From Rotaria macrura (taxonomy: Eukaryota > Rotifera > Eurotatoria > Philodinida > Philodinidae): a DNA stretch of 64,000 nucleotides. The stretch is taken from contig OENT01000009.1 of assembly GCA_900239685.1 (NCBI GenBank), positions 249,527 through 313,526 on the forward strand, written 5' to 3'. A program made the position numbers and the translations under genes. Of the stretch, positions 10,802 through 23,200 are shown piece by piece (the stretch's first letter is position 1; the number at the start of each line of letters is the position of its first letter). The notes below the pieces were generated by a model. It saw only the letters and a list, made by a program, of their open reading frames with translations. It had not been told where the DNA came from and ran no database searches.

Positions 10802-13800
10802 ATGACTGAGAACGAAAATCAGCGTATCAGATTTCATTCAACACGAAAACGTAAATTTGATGATCTTCTCTTTCTTATCAGTATTCTTTATCTTAAAAAA
10901 AACCACACATATGTTATAGCTCGCACACAAACAATTGCATCACCACGAAAATCTTTTTCATCCCCAAATAGTCCTGCTAACAACAGAAGTTCAAATGAAA
11001 ATCGTACTCGAAGTCGGCAATTATGGAATCTAGCCATTGCAAATGTACGTGAACATGAAAAACCTACACCGAATCGCGTATCGGTAACATCATCAACGAA
11101 TAACAATGGACCGATTGGATGGTATGATTTAACAAAGCGGTAAGGTTCTTAGATCATTTTTCATTATGTAATTGGATTCATTCGTCTCACAACTTATTTT
11201 CATTCCACTGCGCTCAACATTTCTTCGATTAATATAATAATGAAAGTAGAATAAAGAATAATATGATTCAACTATAAATTATTCACATCTAACGAATACA
11301 TTATTATCTTTTCAAGAAATTTCATTAATTATTTAAAGTCAAGCGACGAGCGATGGTTAATAAAATGGTATTCTGTGTAGATTTGATGTCGAAATGATTG
11401 AGTTTGGAGTATTAATATATAGCACAATTGTTTTCGGATCATGTACTTACGAATAAGATTATATTTCCGAATGAAATGTGCGAGAAAAAATAATAATAAT
11501 AAGTATCCGGAGCTATTGCTCTCCAATATTGAAAGCATGATTGCAAATTAACTTTTCAGAACTTGGTCATGGAAAATGTAACAGTAAAAAACAATGTGAC
11601 AGTAACGTGTGAATTCATCTCGGTAATTCTTTTTTTTTTTAATATTCTACGAAAGAAAGTTCAGTGACTAAATTGATAAAACAATAGAATGTAATCAAGT
11701 CGAGGAGAAATTCCACTGTTATATATGCATGTAATAGTGATTGTAACCTATTGAGAAAAAGAAAAAGTTGATATGGTGATGTCTGTGATCGAACGCAAAT
11801 AAGGTCAGACAGAGAAAAAGAAAACAAGAAAGAGAAAGACGTGTACAAGTAACAATTTCGCTTGCACGTATGTAATAAGAAGAGGATTTTTTTGTACACA
11901 CCTCTACTATGTGCATACATGAATACCGAACATTGCGATAAGAAGTTCTTTCATATGCATATAACTACGGCTTGTTCGATAACAATCATATAATAGAATG
12001 ACATCATCAACATCGTCTATTGTTTACTATCATTTGTTACCCTATGACACAAATGAAAACAAAATTCCAGAACAATATGATGAAATAGAGAATAATCAAT
12101 CCATATTTTTCTCATCATCGACTCCAACCAGAATATATGGCGATGGTTTCATAGATAAATCTAATAGGTGAGTTTAATATTCATCGTCATGTTTAGAATG
12201 CAAAGTATGTTATAGTACATGATAAAAGTCAGTTACTCTCATTTACAATATTAGTCTTACATGTGCCTTAAGATTTTCTTGACGTTCTATATTTTAACAG
12301 ACGAATGATGAAATAGGAAAACAACTGCAAAGAAAAATAACGAACTGTAATATTGCCAGCTGGATGTGGATGTGTCTATGTAGCGATACTACTACTACTC
12401 GCTACAGAATGGGATAAAATGAAAATCACTCGTTTGCATTTCCTATAGCTTTGTCTTGATTATCAATTCTTCTATTCGTATTATATGAGCAATCACTATC
12501 GACGATGATCTATTCGTAATTCCTAATTGAATAACTACACATCAGTGTATGCATGAACAATTATCGATAGGATTTGAATACTGAATAATAGAGACATACA
12601 TATTTTATTTTCTTGTTGACTTAGAGCTGTCTCATCGTGAAAAAAAAGAGTAATTTTGTATTATTTTTCCGTTCGAAAAATAGATGTAGACTTATACTTT
12701 CATTTTATAGGTAACATAACAAAACAGAATTCTCTTCTTTTTTCTTGTCTATATATCGATAAATCCAACGACTTTCACGTAATCGGGTTAGACTCAATTC
12801 AATAGAGTTAATCTCCTTTTTCTTATTTTTATACATTCTTTATCTTGACAAATAACTATGGTATGGCGAAAATTTCTTTCATGAATAAACTAGTAAAACT
12901 CTTCATTTATATCATTGTACATAATTGATTTATTTTCTCGATTGTCAAGCAAAGAAAAAAAAAATAATTACGATAATGATTCTTGGTTTTCTTCTCTCTC
13001 TCTCTCGATTATTTTTGCTTCAATAAATTTACGAAACTCGACTCTTTTTACATTTGGGATCTGGTGAAACGTTGTTATTTAGCGTATTGTAAGTTTCATA
13101 TCCCGCATACAATGATTATATATAATTGTTGATGACATCTCGCATTTTAAGTTTCACAACAAGCACATTTGTATGTAATAAGTATTCTTTATCTAGTATA
13201 TGGTGAACATAAAGAATTTTAGTTCGTACTACTGCTTCTTCGTCATAGAAATATTTTCTTTCTATTGCAAACACAATTTCTCTCTTAACGCTTCCTTTTC
13301 GTCTTTCTCATAATTTTTTCTATTGATACAAGCCAAGAAACATAACAAATAGAATCTAGTAGTTCTTTCTCCGACGCTTTCGAGTTTTTGTTTGAATATT
13401 CGTATTACATATTTCAAATTGAAATAAGTGCTTCTATTCGAAAAAAAAAACAATACATGGCTGCCAGTAATGATGAACAACACGAAATTGAATTAGCAAT
13501 GTCAACAATAAGACATAAAAAACGGCTCACATCTCAAATATTGCTACCTTCAGCCGTTTTAATTCTTCCACAATTACCCGGAGCCAATATAGCATTAGCA
13601 CCTATAAGAAAGAGACGAACTGCATCGGAACAAATCAATCCACATGATCGGTATATAGTGAATACGTTGTTGCGATCAGAAATCTATAAAAAAAACTGAT
13701 GACATGATCATTGATTTATGTTATTTTATTGTCAAATTTTAGTGTCATGCAATTAAATACCAGTCCACTTTTAGCAACAGCTGCTGCCCCAGCAGTACAC

Positions 13801-16800
13801 AAAGATAACTGGCAACAAAGACGCTACAACTTCCTAAGTAAATATAGTATGTTCGGTGGAGAATTAAAAGATGATGTTGTCGATCAAGCTGGCGGCGAGC
13901 ATGAACGAGGTACTGATATAGAACAGAGGTAAGAAATATTTGTATGATGTATTTCTACACTCATGAGAATAACGTATCTCATTTACAAATAGACCTATTA
14001 TTGCAACATCACAAAATCTTACATCTGATATTATGGATTTTGAAGTATCCAATGTCAAGCGTGAATCTATTTTCGGTATGGCTGTTACTGGTGTTCGTAA
14101 TTTACTGGCAGTAAGTTAATAAACAAATCCTTGTTCTTTGTAGTATAATTCAATCTCATTTCAAGGTAGATGAGGTACCACGCACGAAACCTATTTGTGC
14201 CTCGACGTTATTTAATGAGGTAGACACATTATCTCAATGTGTGTTCGCTCTTTCTTTTTGTATATGTATATGACATTGTTCACATGGAGAAAAGGCATTT
14301 CTGCTGTTCCATTAAACATTGTTCTGTGCTTTTTGCTTTTGCTTTAGTTTTCGAATTCTTTTCAGGTCGATATATTTGAATAAAACTACAATATTCTTCT
14401 GTTTTCTCGTTTTTTTCATCTAGGAAGAAGATGAAGGTGAACTATCAGATGAGCCTAGCGTTGGCTTGAAAAGTATTACGTCGATAAATAAAATTAATCA
14501 ACAAGATCTAACGATAACAGAAGCCATTGAAGCTAAGGAACATCCACATACAGATATGTATGCTAAGCAAAATTAGAAATGCTAAAAATAGAAATTCATT
14601 TCCTTAGTACTTGTTCACAACACATACCAATTGAAAATGTTCGTATTTCAACACCAAATATTGTTGCTTCACAAACTAGCAGTCCTATGAATGAAAAACG
14701 ATTGCTAAGTAATGATCTTTTAATTTTCGAATATTTATTGTTTCTAAAATCTATTTTTCTTATATTAAGATTTTACTAAAGAGCCTCAATTTCACGGAAT
14801 ATTTTCTCGTGCTAAATATCCTTGGAGAAAAAAGAAAAAGCAAAAATTATCTGAAATTCGTGAATCTTATCGTTCACATCGTCCCTATTTTACATATTGG
14901 GTAACATTTGTTCAAGTTCTTGTTTGTATTATTTCATTAGTTGTTTACGGTCATGCTCCATTATCATCAACTCAATCTGTAAATTCGTTACAAATTCATG
15001 TCTTTTAATTCTTTTTTGGAATAAACAACTTTTCTAGAAAAATTCTTCGATATTTAAACAACAAAAATTTGACTTAACAATGAATCCATGGTTTGGTCCA
15101 TATCCAGCTGATTTAATTCGATTGGGAGCTAAATATACGCCATGTATTCGTATACATGATGAAGTTAAAAGTCGATATGAAAAACAAGCAAAGCTAGAAG
15201 CGATGTCAGGTTGTTGTATTGATTCAAGAACCGGACGTTGTATGCAAACATTATATCAACAGTGTCTCGTATGTATTGCCGAAGGCTTCAATTTAAGACA
15301 TTGACTAATTTTTCTCCATTTCTAGTCACGATCAAGTTTAACATGGCATCGAACATCAATTAGAAGTAAAAGTCTTAAAGATCAACATAATATAATCTAT
15401 CCAGCTGTTTGCGGACTTACGCCAGAGTAAGTAAAATATGACATGTTATTTTTTCTTTCTTTTTTTTTCTATGAATATGTATCTTCAGAACATGTACAAA
15501 AAAATCAATTGGTAATATGCCACGAGAAGACGATAGTTCGTGGCCATTAACATCGGTTAATTCGAATATTTTGAAATGGTCTCCGAATTCTGTTCAATGG
15601 CCGGTAAATAATCTAACAATTATAAAAGAAAACGACAAAGTGCTAATTTAAACTTTTTTAGATTTGTCTCGAACAAGACTATACTCGAATTGCTAATAAT
15701 ATATCTCTTTATCCACATATGCAATGTACAAATATAGGTATGTCGCCGAAGGAATCTTGTTTTTGTGATAGTTGCATGTCTTGCTGTAGAACATACTTAG
15801 TGTCATTTGTTGCTAAAATATACCTTTGCGAGAAACGACTATAGAATAGTTTCAAGTTTTCATTCAAATCCCCATGTTTGAGCGAAGTCTACGATTGTTT
15901 CAAATCGATGAATGCTGGATGCTATTTACGCATAAACATGAATAGTACGCATGATCTATTGATTTTCTATCGACAAAGATCACTTCAGTAAGAAACAATA
16001 GGATTAATTAGTAAAAATTTTATCACTCCAACTTTATGAAACAGAACAGAATGCCAAATGATTGACGGGTTTCAGAAGAATCGTTTTAATCTATTCGGAG
16101 TCGACTTCGAGCAGTTATTATCAATGAAACGTGATATCGATGGTTATTTTCTCTTTTTTTCAGGGAGGGGGGGGGGGGGGATGAGAAAAATTTCAAAATT
16201 GTGTTTTATTCATCAACGAATGATCATTCGGGTCAATACAGTAGAGAAGTGAGCAGTGAACTATCATCACTGGAAAACGTCAGAGATCTCGTGTGTTCAT
16301 GCATGAATATCATTGATCAAAACTGTGATTCATAGCTGTGCAACGGAATGAACTACATTGTCAAAGACACAAACCGTACACGAATCATATCTACTTTGCG
16401 GATTGAAAATCGAATTTCAAATAAGATACTATATGAGTCAGTCCATGGATCGTTGCCATCAAAGTTTTAAGATAGAAGTAGCATATAATTACATACATTA
16501 TTTACTTTAGTAAAACTATTAAAAGCACTCAACAGATGATGTCAGCTAGCATCAGACGACATTCTGGAAAATATACAAGAATCTCTATTGATTTCTGATG
16601 GAACTAAAAATAAAATCCAAGTAAATGTAAAAAGAGAAAATTCGCTTCGTCATTCTAGATTTGAAATTCTACTTCACTCGTGTGCTTCGATAGTCGCTGA
16701 TGCATTAAAAAAATGAAAAGTTAAAAGAAATAATCGATATCATTGCTTACAAACTTGTCCGAATTCCTAATAATACATTGAAATCTTGCTAGGATTACAT

Positions 16801-18526
16801 GACGCTCGATAACTCAGCTAATCATAGAGTTAAGTTTAAAAAAAAATAAAAAAGGAAAAACAATAAAACCTAAATAACAGCAAGACAAACAAGGACAGAA
16901 ATGGAAAAAATACATTTTCTTTCGTCTTGACATGAATTACATAGATTCTTTCTCTCGTAAAGCAAATAAATATACGCGAAACATACTTAAAGTTGGATCT
17001 TTTCACGTGAAAGAGAAAAGGTGTGCACTGCAAGTTAAATTGTGTTACAATGATCCAATCGAATCATTGATCTTACCGAGAAATTAACAAATTAAAAATT
17101 TTTCAAATATCAATCTGACACTTTCTATACATGAAAGTCTCGATTAGACTACCTTACAGAAAAAAATTCAGAAGCGTCGGACAAAGTTTTATCGACGATG
17201 ATATAGCTCTTTTAAAATATTGGTATTTGAGGTCTTCATGTATACAAAGTTTCAGATCGAAATTTGAAAATATGATTTTACTCAGAAAGTAATGTCCTAT
17301 AGAGAAAATTCACTGAACAATCTAAGATGTTAGTCTAAGTTAGTTAGTAACAAGCCATTTTAAATTTGATCGTTTCTCCGTAAGATTGATCATTTGAAAT
17401 AAAAGAAATCAATTCATTTTACTTCTAGTACACATTTTCCCGTTGTTACTAGCTTGAGATTGAAGAAAAGATATAAATTCCACAGTTCAATGTTGGAAGT
17501 GTTGCATTACAAAGTAGATTTTCATTTTACTTTTAGCGAGACCCTGTTGTACAGGTGTACTTGGAGATTGTATACTTACGTCGAGAGATGATTGTCATCG
17601 TCGACGAGGAATATATCATCCACGAGCTCATTTATGTTCTCAAGTGAGATACGATCATTGTTTCATTTTGAATCATAATTAAACAAGACAAATTCTTTTG
17701 TTTTTTTTCATTCAGGTTGATTGTATTCAAAATGTTTGTGGTATGCTAGAATTTTTCGTTGGTAAGGAAACAAAACTATTGTTTTTTTTAATAGATCAAT
17801 TTTAGTTTTAATTCTTGTTTTATCGTTGTTTTAGCTCGATTACCTGATCAAGTCTATCGATTTTGGACGGCAATATTCATTCATGCTGGGTAGAAATTTT
17901 TCTTTTGTCTTAATGAACACGAGAAGTAAATGTAGCAAAGACACGGCCCTTTTTCTTTTCTTCCATTTAGTATTATTCATTTATTAATAACAATTATATT
18001 TCAATATACAATAATGCGTCCATTAGAAAAATTGGCCGGTTGCATACGTGTAATGATAATTTATATTGTATCAGGTTTTGTTGGCAGTTTAGCTAGCGCA
18101 TTATTTTTACCTGATTCAGTTCAAGTCGGCCCTGGTGGAGGACAATATGCAATACTTGCATGTTATCTTAGTGAATTATTTCTTGGTTGGCGTTCATTAA
18201 AAAGACCATGGGTACCATTCTTTAAGATAATTATATGTCTATTCTTATTATTTACGGTTGGCTTATTACCACTAGTCGATAATTATTCTCAATGTTTCGG
18301 TTTTGTCATTGGCTTTATGTTAAACATGATTGTTTTTCCTGATGTTAGCTATAAGAAAAACGTTCGACGCCTTGTTGTAATTACTGCAGCACTAGCAACA
18401 ACAATAGCATTATTTATTGTATTAATTACTTTATTTTATACGATACCTTTTGAATGTACATCGTGTAAATTATTTAATTGCCCTCTTGGAAAAATTTGTA
18501 CGAATGAGGAATACGATGGAATCTAA
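10802..18526 (+). CDS. RHBDF: Inactive rhomboid protein (iRhom, RHBDF family)
   Basis: This is a polytopic ER/Golgi membrane pseudoprotease that in other animals escorts ADAM17/TACE and controls EGF-family signalling. Common exons are 13743-13928, 13993-14110, 14424-14557, 14608-14708, 14770-14978, 15038-15268, 15326-15426, 15489-15603, 15662-15737, 17537-17643, 17716-17761, 17835-17889 and 17971-18526. Family signatures are SHRPYFTYW before the first membrane helix, NPWFGPYPADLIRLGAKYTP in the lumenal iRhom domain, many paired cysteines (SGCC, RPCC, CGM), and HAGIIHLLITIIFQYTIM. The serine-protease motif is replaced by GPGGGQ (no Ser), and the usual TM6 His position reads DNYSQCFGF. Three alternative ATG exons exist: 10802-10850 plus 10920-11139, 11998-12167, and 13457-13650. 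All end in phase 2, giving proteins of about 767, 734 or 742 residues. Intron 15738-17536 is unusually long (1.8 kb). Confidence 0.9.
11998..12167 (+). other. Alternative first coding exon of iRhom (exon b)
   Basis: ATG at 11998 opens 56 codons and ends in AG before a strong GTGAGT donor, in phase 2, matching the common exon at 13743. An acceptor-like ATATAATAG lies one base before the ATG. It could also splice in frame to a weak acceptor at 13427-13428 and run into exon c. Confidence 0.5.
16167..16180 (+). repeat. Run of 14 G in an iRhom intron
   Basis: Fourteen consecutive guanines in strongly AT-rich DNA, just after a pyrimidine tract and a CAG. It could be length-unstable or an assembly weak point. 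Confidence 0.9.
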
Positions 18527-19156
18527 GTCGAACATCATTTTTGTTTGTATTTTTAATCAGTGTCTTAGTCAGATATAAAATTGAGTTGAACCTATGCTTA
18601 CTTGTTTATTATAAGTTTTCCGGCAGGTCCGTAAATGCTTAGTTTTAGTTTTATTTTATTATTTTCTTTGTTTTGAACATAATAGAACAGTTGTGTGTTT
18701 CTCTTTATCTATTTATCTGTTCAATTATAATAGCTATTGAAAGACGGAAAAAGAAACATTGTATTCAATTTAATGAGGATAATGAATATTATGTCACAGC
18801 TGGTCGTAAAATGTGTTCATTCGATTCGTGGTGTACTCGAGAGTGATTTAGTCGCGACGTACAACATCTGTTATTCTATATCACATTCATATGCTGCTGT
18901 ACTCCAATAATAAATCAACGATATACACTATTGTTAGAGATAATGATAGCTGTCATTTAATTTGAGATGAGTTCATCAATGGATGATCGTTTAAGGTTTG
19001 TTTTTCTATTCATTCAAAAGTTTACTCTTCTGTTGTCTTTTTTTTTCGGAATGGCATCATACTACAAAAGATGCATACATGAAAAAGGAATTACAGTAGC
19101 GACAATGAAGAGATAGGAAATATGATCAAGAGCGACAAAAAGAAAACAGGATAATG
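18527..19156. other. Convergent intergenic region with one coding-like exon
   Basis: This lies between iRhom (+) and the amidohydrolase-like gene (-). Apart from the exon-like segment at 18734-18846, no gene is visible. Confidence 0.5.
18734..18846 (+). other. Possible alternative terminal exon downstream of iRhom
   Basis: A good acceptor (TTATAATAG, AG at 18732-18733) is followed by 37 open codons ending in TGA. The composition is protein-like: basic start, then KKKHCIQF and MCSFDSWCTRE. The Cys/Asp/Glu-rich ending resembles in style the iRhom tail CPLGKICTNEEY. A GTACGA site within that tail (phase 1) could splice to it in frame. The function is unproven. Confidence 0.3.
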
Positions 19157-20236
19157 TCAATGATAAATATACAAATTAGAAAGGAACTGTGAGAACAATA
19201 GCAACAAAATCATGATGGAGTCGACATACAGGACAGTTGAGGCGGAAATCGGTTTAATATTATTGGCTTGTATGAACTGTCCGATAGCCTTGGCGATACG
19301 CATTGCCTCTAGTTGAATTGTATGCGTCCTTAAACGTTCGATAGGGTATGAAAATAAAATTGCATTGAATCTTTTGTCGGCATGAGCACGCGTGGAATGA
19401 GTTGACAATCGATACTTTTTTTGGTTTTGATGTTCCGATGGAATGACACTTTGAAATCCGTTGCGATGTAAAAAATAACTCAAAGAATTATTGCCTTTGA
19501 TAACACTGTGGTCGGAACGAGAACTTAATTCAGTTATTGTTGATTGAGACGGTTTACTTGCCGTCGACGAAAGACTCGGATCAAAACCATACCCAAGATG
19601 TACTGTTTGGGAATTTTTGTGAAAAACAAACTCAATAAACAGACCTCGTGATGGTGGACGTATAGCTTCTTTACTCATAGCTATTAATCGATGGTAATCT
19701 AGATAGACACGTGTAGAACTTTCGAGCAAAAATGTTCCAGCAAGTAGATCTTCTGCTGGATCGACATATTGACGAGTAAGTTTATTCAAAATAGTAAATG
19801 GACGATATAATGAAGGTGTTGCTTCACCTACAGCTTTAACTAATGAATACATAGTTGATGTTGAACTACGATCAATCATACATCGTGCATCAGGATGAAA
19901 ATATACTTTGTTAACATTATTATTATCCGATCTTAAACAATCGCGTAATGTATATACACAACGATCTAACGTATTATTATAACAGCCGCCGATAGGTAAT
20001 TGCAACAGTGGCTCTATTGTAGTTCCATTAGTCGATGCTTTTCCGAATTTTTTTGATATGAAATCAGCACCAATAAAACCACCATGTGGCGATGAGATAA
20101 TCACATTTGTTAGTGGACCACCACGATTAAATTCAATTAATGACAAATAACTTTGATCATCTGAATATTGACAAATACATAAAAACTTAGTCATAATCAT
20201 AAAATGAACAATAATTAATCTTGTATCGCAATGCAT
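19157..20236 (-). CDS. N-formylglutamate-amidohydrolase-like protein, intronless, probably secreted
   Basis: This is a single-exon frame of 359 residues. The first about 23 residues are hydrophobic (LIIVHFMIMTKFLCICQ), consistent with a signal peptide or anchor. Family-like blocks are ISSPHGGF near residue 50, YLDYHRLI, then GLFIEFVFHK with LGYGF, and a C-terminal ERLRTHTIQLEAMRIAKAI helix. The tail is hydrophobic (MILLLLFSQFL), possibly a membrane or GPI segment. N-formylglutamate amidohydrolases are zinc hydrolases of histidine breakdown, but animal members of this secreted group have no known role. The segment where I expect a conserved HG-x-x-H type metal site reads EFVFHKNSQ, so activity is doubtful. 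The lack of introns contrasts with most neighbours. An acceptor-like TTATTTTAG (AG at 20285-20286) lies about 48 bases before the ATG. Confidence 0.65.
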   Translation of the reverse strand: MHCDTRLIIVHFMIMTKFLCICQYSDDQSYLSLIEFNRGGPLTNVIISSPHGGFIGADFISKKFGKASTNGTTIEPLLQLPIGGCYNNTLDRCVYTLRDCLRSDNNNVNKVYFHPDARCMIDRSSTSTMYSLVKAVGEATPSLYRPFTILNKLTRQYVDPAEDLLAGTFLLESSTRVYLDYHRLIAMSKEAIRPPSRGLFIEFVFHKNSQTVHLGYGFDPSLSSTASKPSQSTITELSSRSDHSVIKGNNSLSYFLHRNGFQSVIPSEHQNQKKYRLSTHSTRAHADKRFNAILFSYPIERLRTHTIQLEAMRIAKAIGQFIQANNIKPISASTVLYVDSIMILLLLFSQFLSNLYIYH

Positions 20237-23200
20237 TCGAATTAGATATCAAGTATTCATCATCTTGTAAACATTGGAGATTCACTAAAATAAGAAAAAA
20301 AATCCACTATTAAATTTTCTATTTCACTGATGCTTACGAATTCTTTTTCAACTGGCACAGAAACTATGGTAGCACATGGTAAGAAAAAAATGAGAGAGAA
20401 TAAAATACTATCTCGAAGGCTTTCCACAGTCTAGAGTGCGAGAAAGAAGAAAAAAATCTTTTTTTTGTCACTTAAAAGAAATAGTGTTGAGATAGCTCGA
20501 TGAAGAAACAACAAATGTTTTGCGATTCATTTTTTTGCAAACTAAGTACCTTTTTCTTCCATTGATTGTGGCTAGAGAATGAGAAAAAAAAAGGAGAAAA
20601 AGAACGAAGCAGAGAAAGAAAGAAAAAGATTGAGCTGGCACACATTCCTAGCAGGCAAGTGTTAGTATCTCCATAGAAGATCAAGGTCAACAAACACCCG
20701 AATAATAGTTTTAGTAGACATTATGTCCTTCATCATAATTCTCAAAAGAAATCACATTCACATCAATAATTTCACTCAAGATGGATAGAGAATCATTTTC
20801 TTTTCATGCGACTATCCTCCTATTGTGTATTTGAATCAGATTAAGCTATAGCTAATATTAACATATATTTTTTTAATGTTTCTATGCATCAATACTATCT
20901 ATTGAAGTTGACAAAAGTCAAACAAGAGACGCCAGCATTCAGATGTCATTGTATCATTCTTAACACTGATATCGCACCTAACTAATACCAATGATAACAA
21001 ACGCAGATGTCAATTTTTTATATTCATACTACTATGGAATCATCAATGATGTTATCTGTTTAGTTTTCATAGGTAACCAACGAAATGATTCACTGATTGA
21101 GTATGAAATATACTATAGTGACATTGACAATAAACGATATGAATAATATGACAAGAGTTAATTGACATTCAGATATTTATAGATTAGAAATGCTTATCTT
21201 TCTTTTTTTTTCGTTCTATAGTCATTTCTTTTTGAAATTTTTAAAATGAATATTACAATTAATGTCATACAATTGTAATCTGATTGATTAATACGATTAC
21301 TAATAATTATGAAATCAATTGTAGTCATTTGAACGGCTGTTGTTCCGTTGTCTCGCAAATGCATATATCATGTATGAAGAATTGTTGTGTCACGACTTCC
21401 TTTGCAATAGAAAACTTAGCTTCTTCTTTATTATCGATACTCTTTTTTTTTTTTCGTATGCGTTTTGTTAAAATGAAACTATGTTTGCACACATCGAATT
21501 TCTGTTGTAATTCTCTATTAAAATATGTTTGTCTATCTTAACATATATTTAATAAAAAATAAAAATAAAATCCTGCAAATATTGATGTCAAAAATGAGCA
21601 CTAAGTGTAGGTATTATATTTGATTAAATGAAACATTAATAATAAAAAAAAGAAAATGAAATTCACACTCATATATTTGATGAAAGAAAAAGGTTATAAT
21701 ATTTCGATAAGGAAATAAGTGAACTGTCATCAATAATCGATGAAACGAATAAATCATATAAAGTAAGATTTCATTGAAGAAATGGAAGATTAGATGAAAA
21801 GAATTCATATTTTGTAGATCAGTCAATAAATATTCTTTACATTTTCTTTGTATCAATCTAAGAGCAATCATGATTATGCAAACGTTTTCATTTTCAGTAA
21901 GTGAGACAGAGAAATTCGTAATATCAAGTTTGATGATGCAATAAAAACGTTTCATTCCAATATTTTAAAGCTCAATTCTGATGATGTTGATTACTTTCTT
22001 TTATTTGAACAGACAAGTTGAAGGATAGATTGATTTCATTTCGATATTTCCTTCCAGAACTATGAATACATATACATGCACTGTACAATAATTGATCGGC
22101 TTCACCTTCATTTAATTGTAAATTGCATCAGATTCAACAAAACATAAGAATGTTTTTCTTAAGATAAGATTCAAATGATGAGATACATATTGACGATAGA
22201 TTTCTCTATGAGAAACTTATCATCGATTATTAAGAAATTAAATAGATCTACGTCGTAAAAATTCTTATGCACGAGAAAGACTCGTGTTCAGTAAAATTCA
22301 AATCAGTCAGCTACTTCAACTTTAATTTATCATGAAAAAAAAACCAATTTAGTTATTGAAGTGATTCATTGAATTGCTTATTTCCTTTTACATACAAAAG
22401 AATTAAAAATTTTTCTTGCATGCCCGAGATGTATAATAAAATTTGAACATGTTGTGCAAAGAATTAGTTCTGTTATTTATTCTAGATAATACATTTAGAA
22501 TTGAATGCATCATTAATAAGGACACACTGAATCTTGTTAGTGAATTCCATTGGAATTACTTAGGCTGCATGTATGATGAGGAAATTCAATCAGAATTTAC
22601 ACATCGACTAGGAATGATAGATTTTTTAGTAACTGATCAAGATTTATATTACACAAACAATAACTAGGCGATCAAAAAACAAATTCTTAATAGTAGATTA
22701 ACATACAATGGATGAATTCATACGACAAATTGTTTTTAGTGTAGCAGAAATAAAAACTTTTTTCATTTTTGACAATAGTCAATTCATGCAAACGGAAGGA
22801 AATAACTTTGAGTATGGAATTATATTGACTTGAATGAGCAAGCATACGTAAAAGATAATTTTCTAAAAGATTAAACAATAAATAGTCAAATAAAATTCTT
22901 CGAAATATCTTACAAAATCGAATTACTAATTAAATTTCTTCATACTTCTAATTTCTCATTCTATACATTCAAGTTTAGAAAACGAAATTATATGAAAGAC
23001 TAAAATGTTCTGATTGTTCTTTGACCATTTATTTATTTTTAGCAATGTCCAATTTTATTCTTTACTTTTAAAAGAATTCTCATTTTCTTGGTAACACGCT
23101 GTTAAAAATTGATTTCTTTTATGTTATTAGAAAAATTCAACAAAATTGTTACAATCTTATATTAACGATTCTTTCTTACAGTACATCAACAATTCAATTT

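Noticed and set aside
22443..22667. 74-codon frame with a hydrophobic start
   Set aside because: No splice context, no family, and isolated in AT-rich DNA. Not supportable as a gene.
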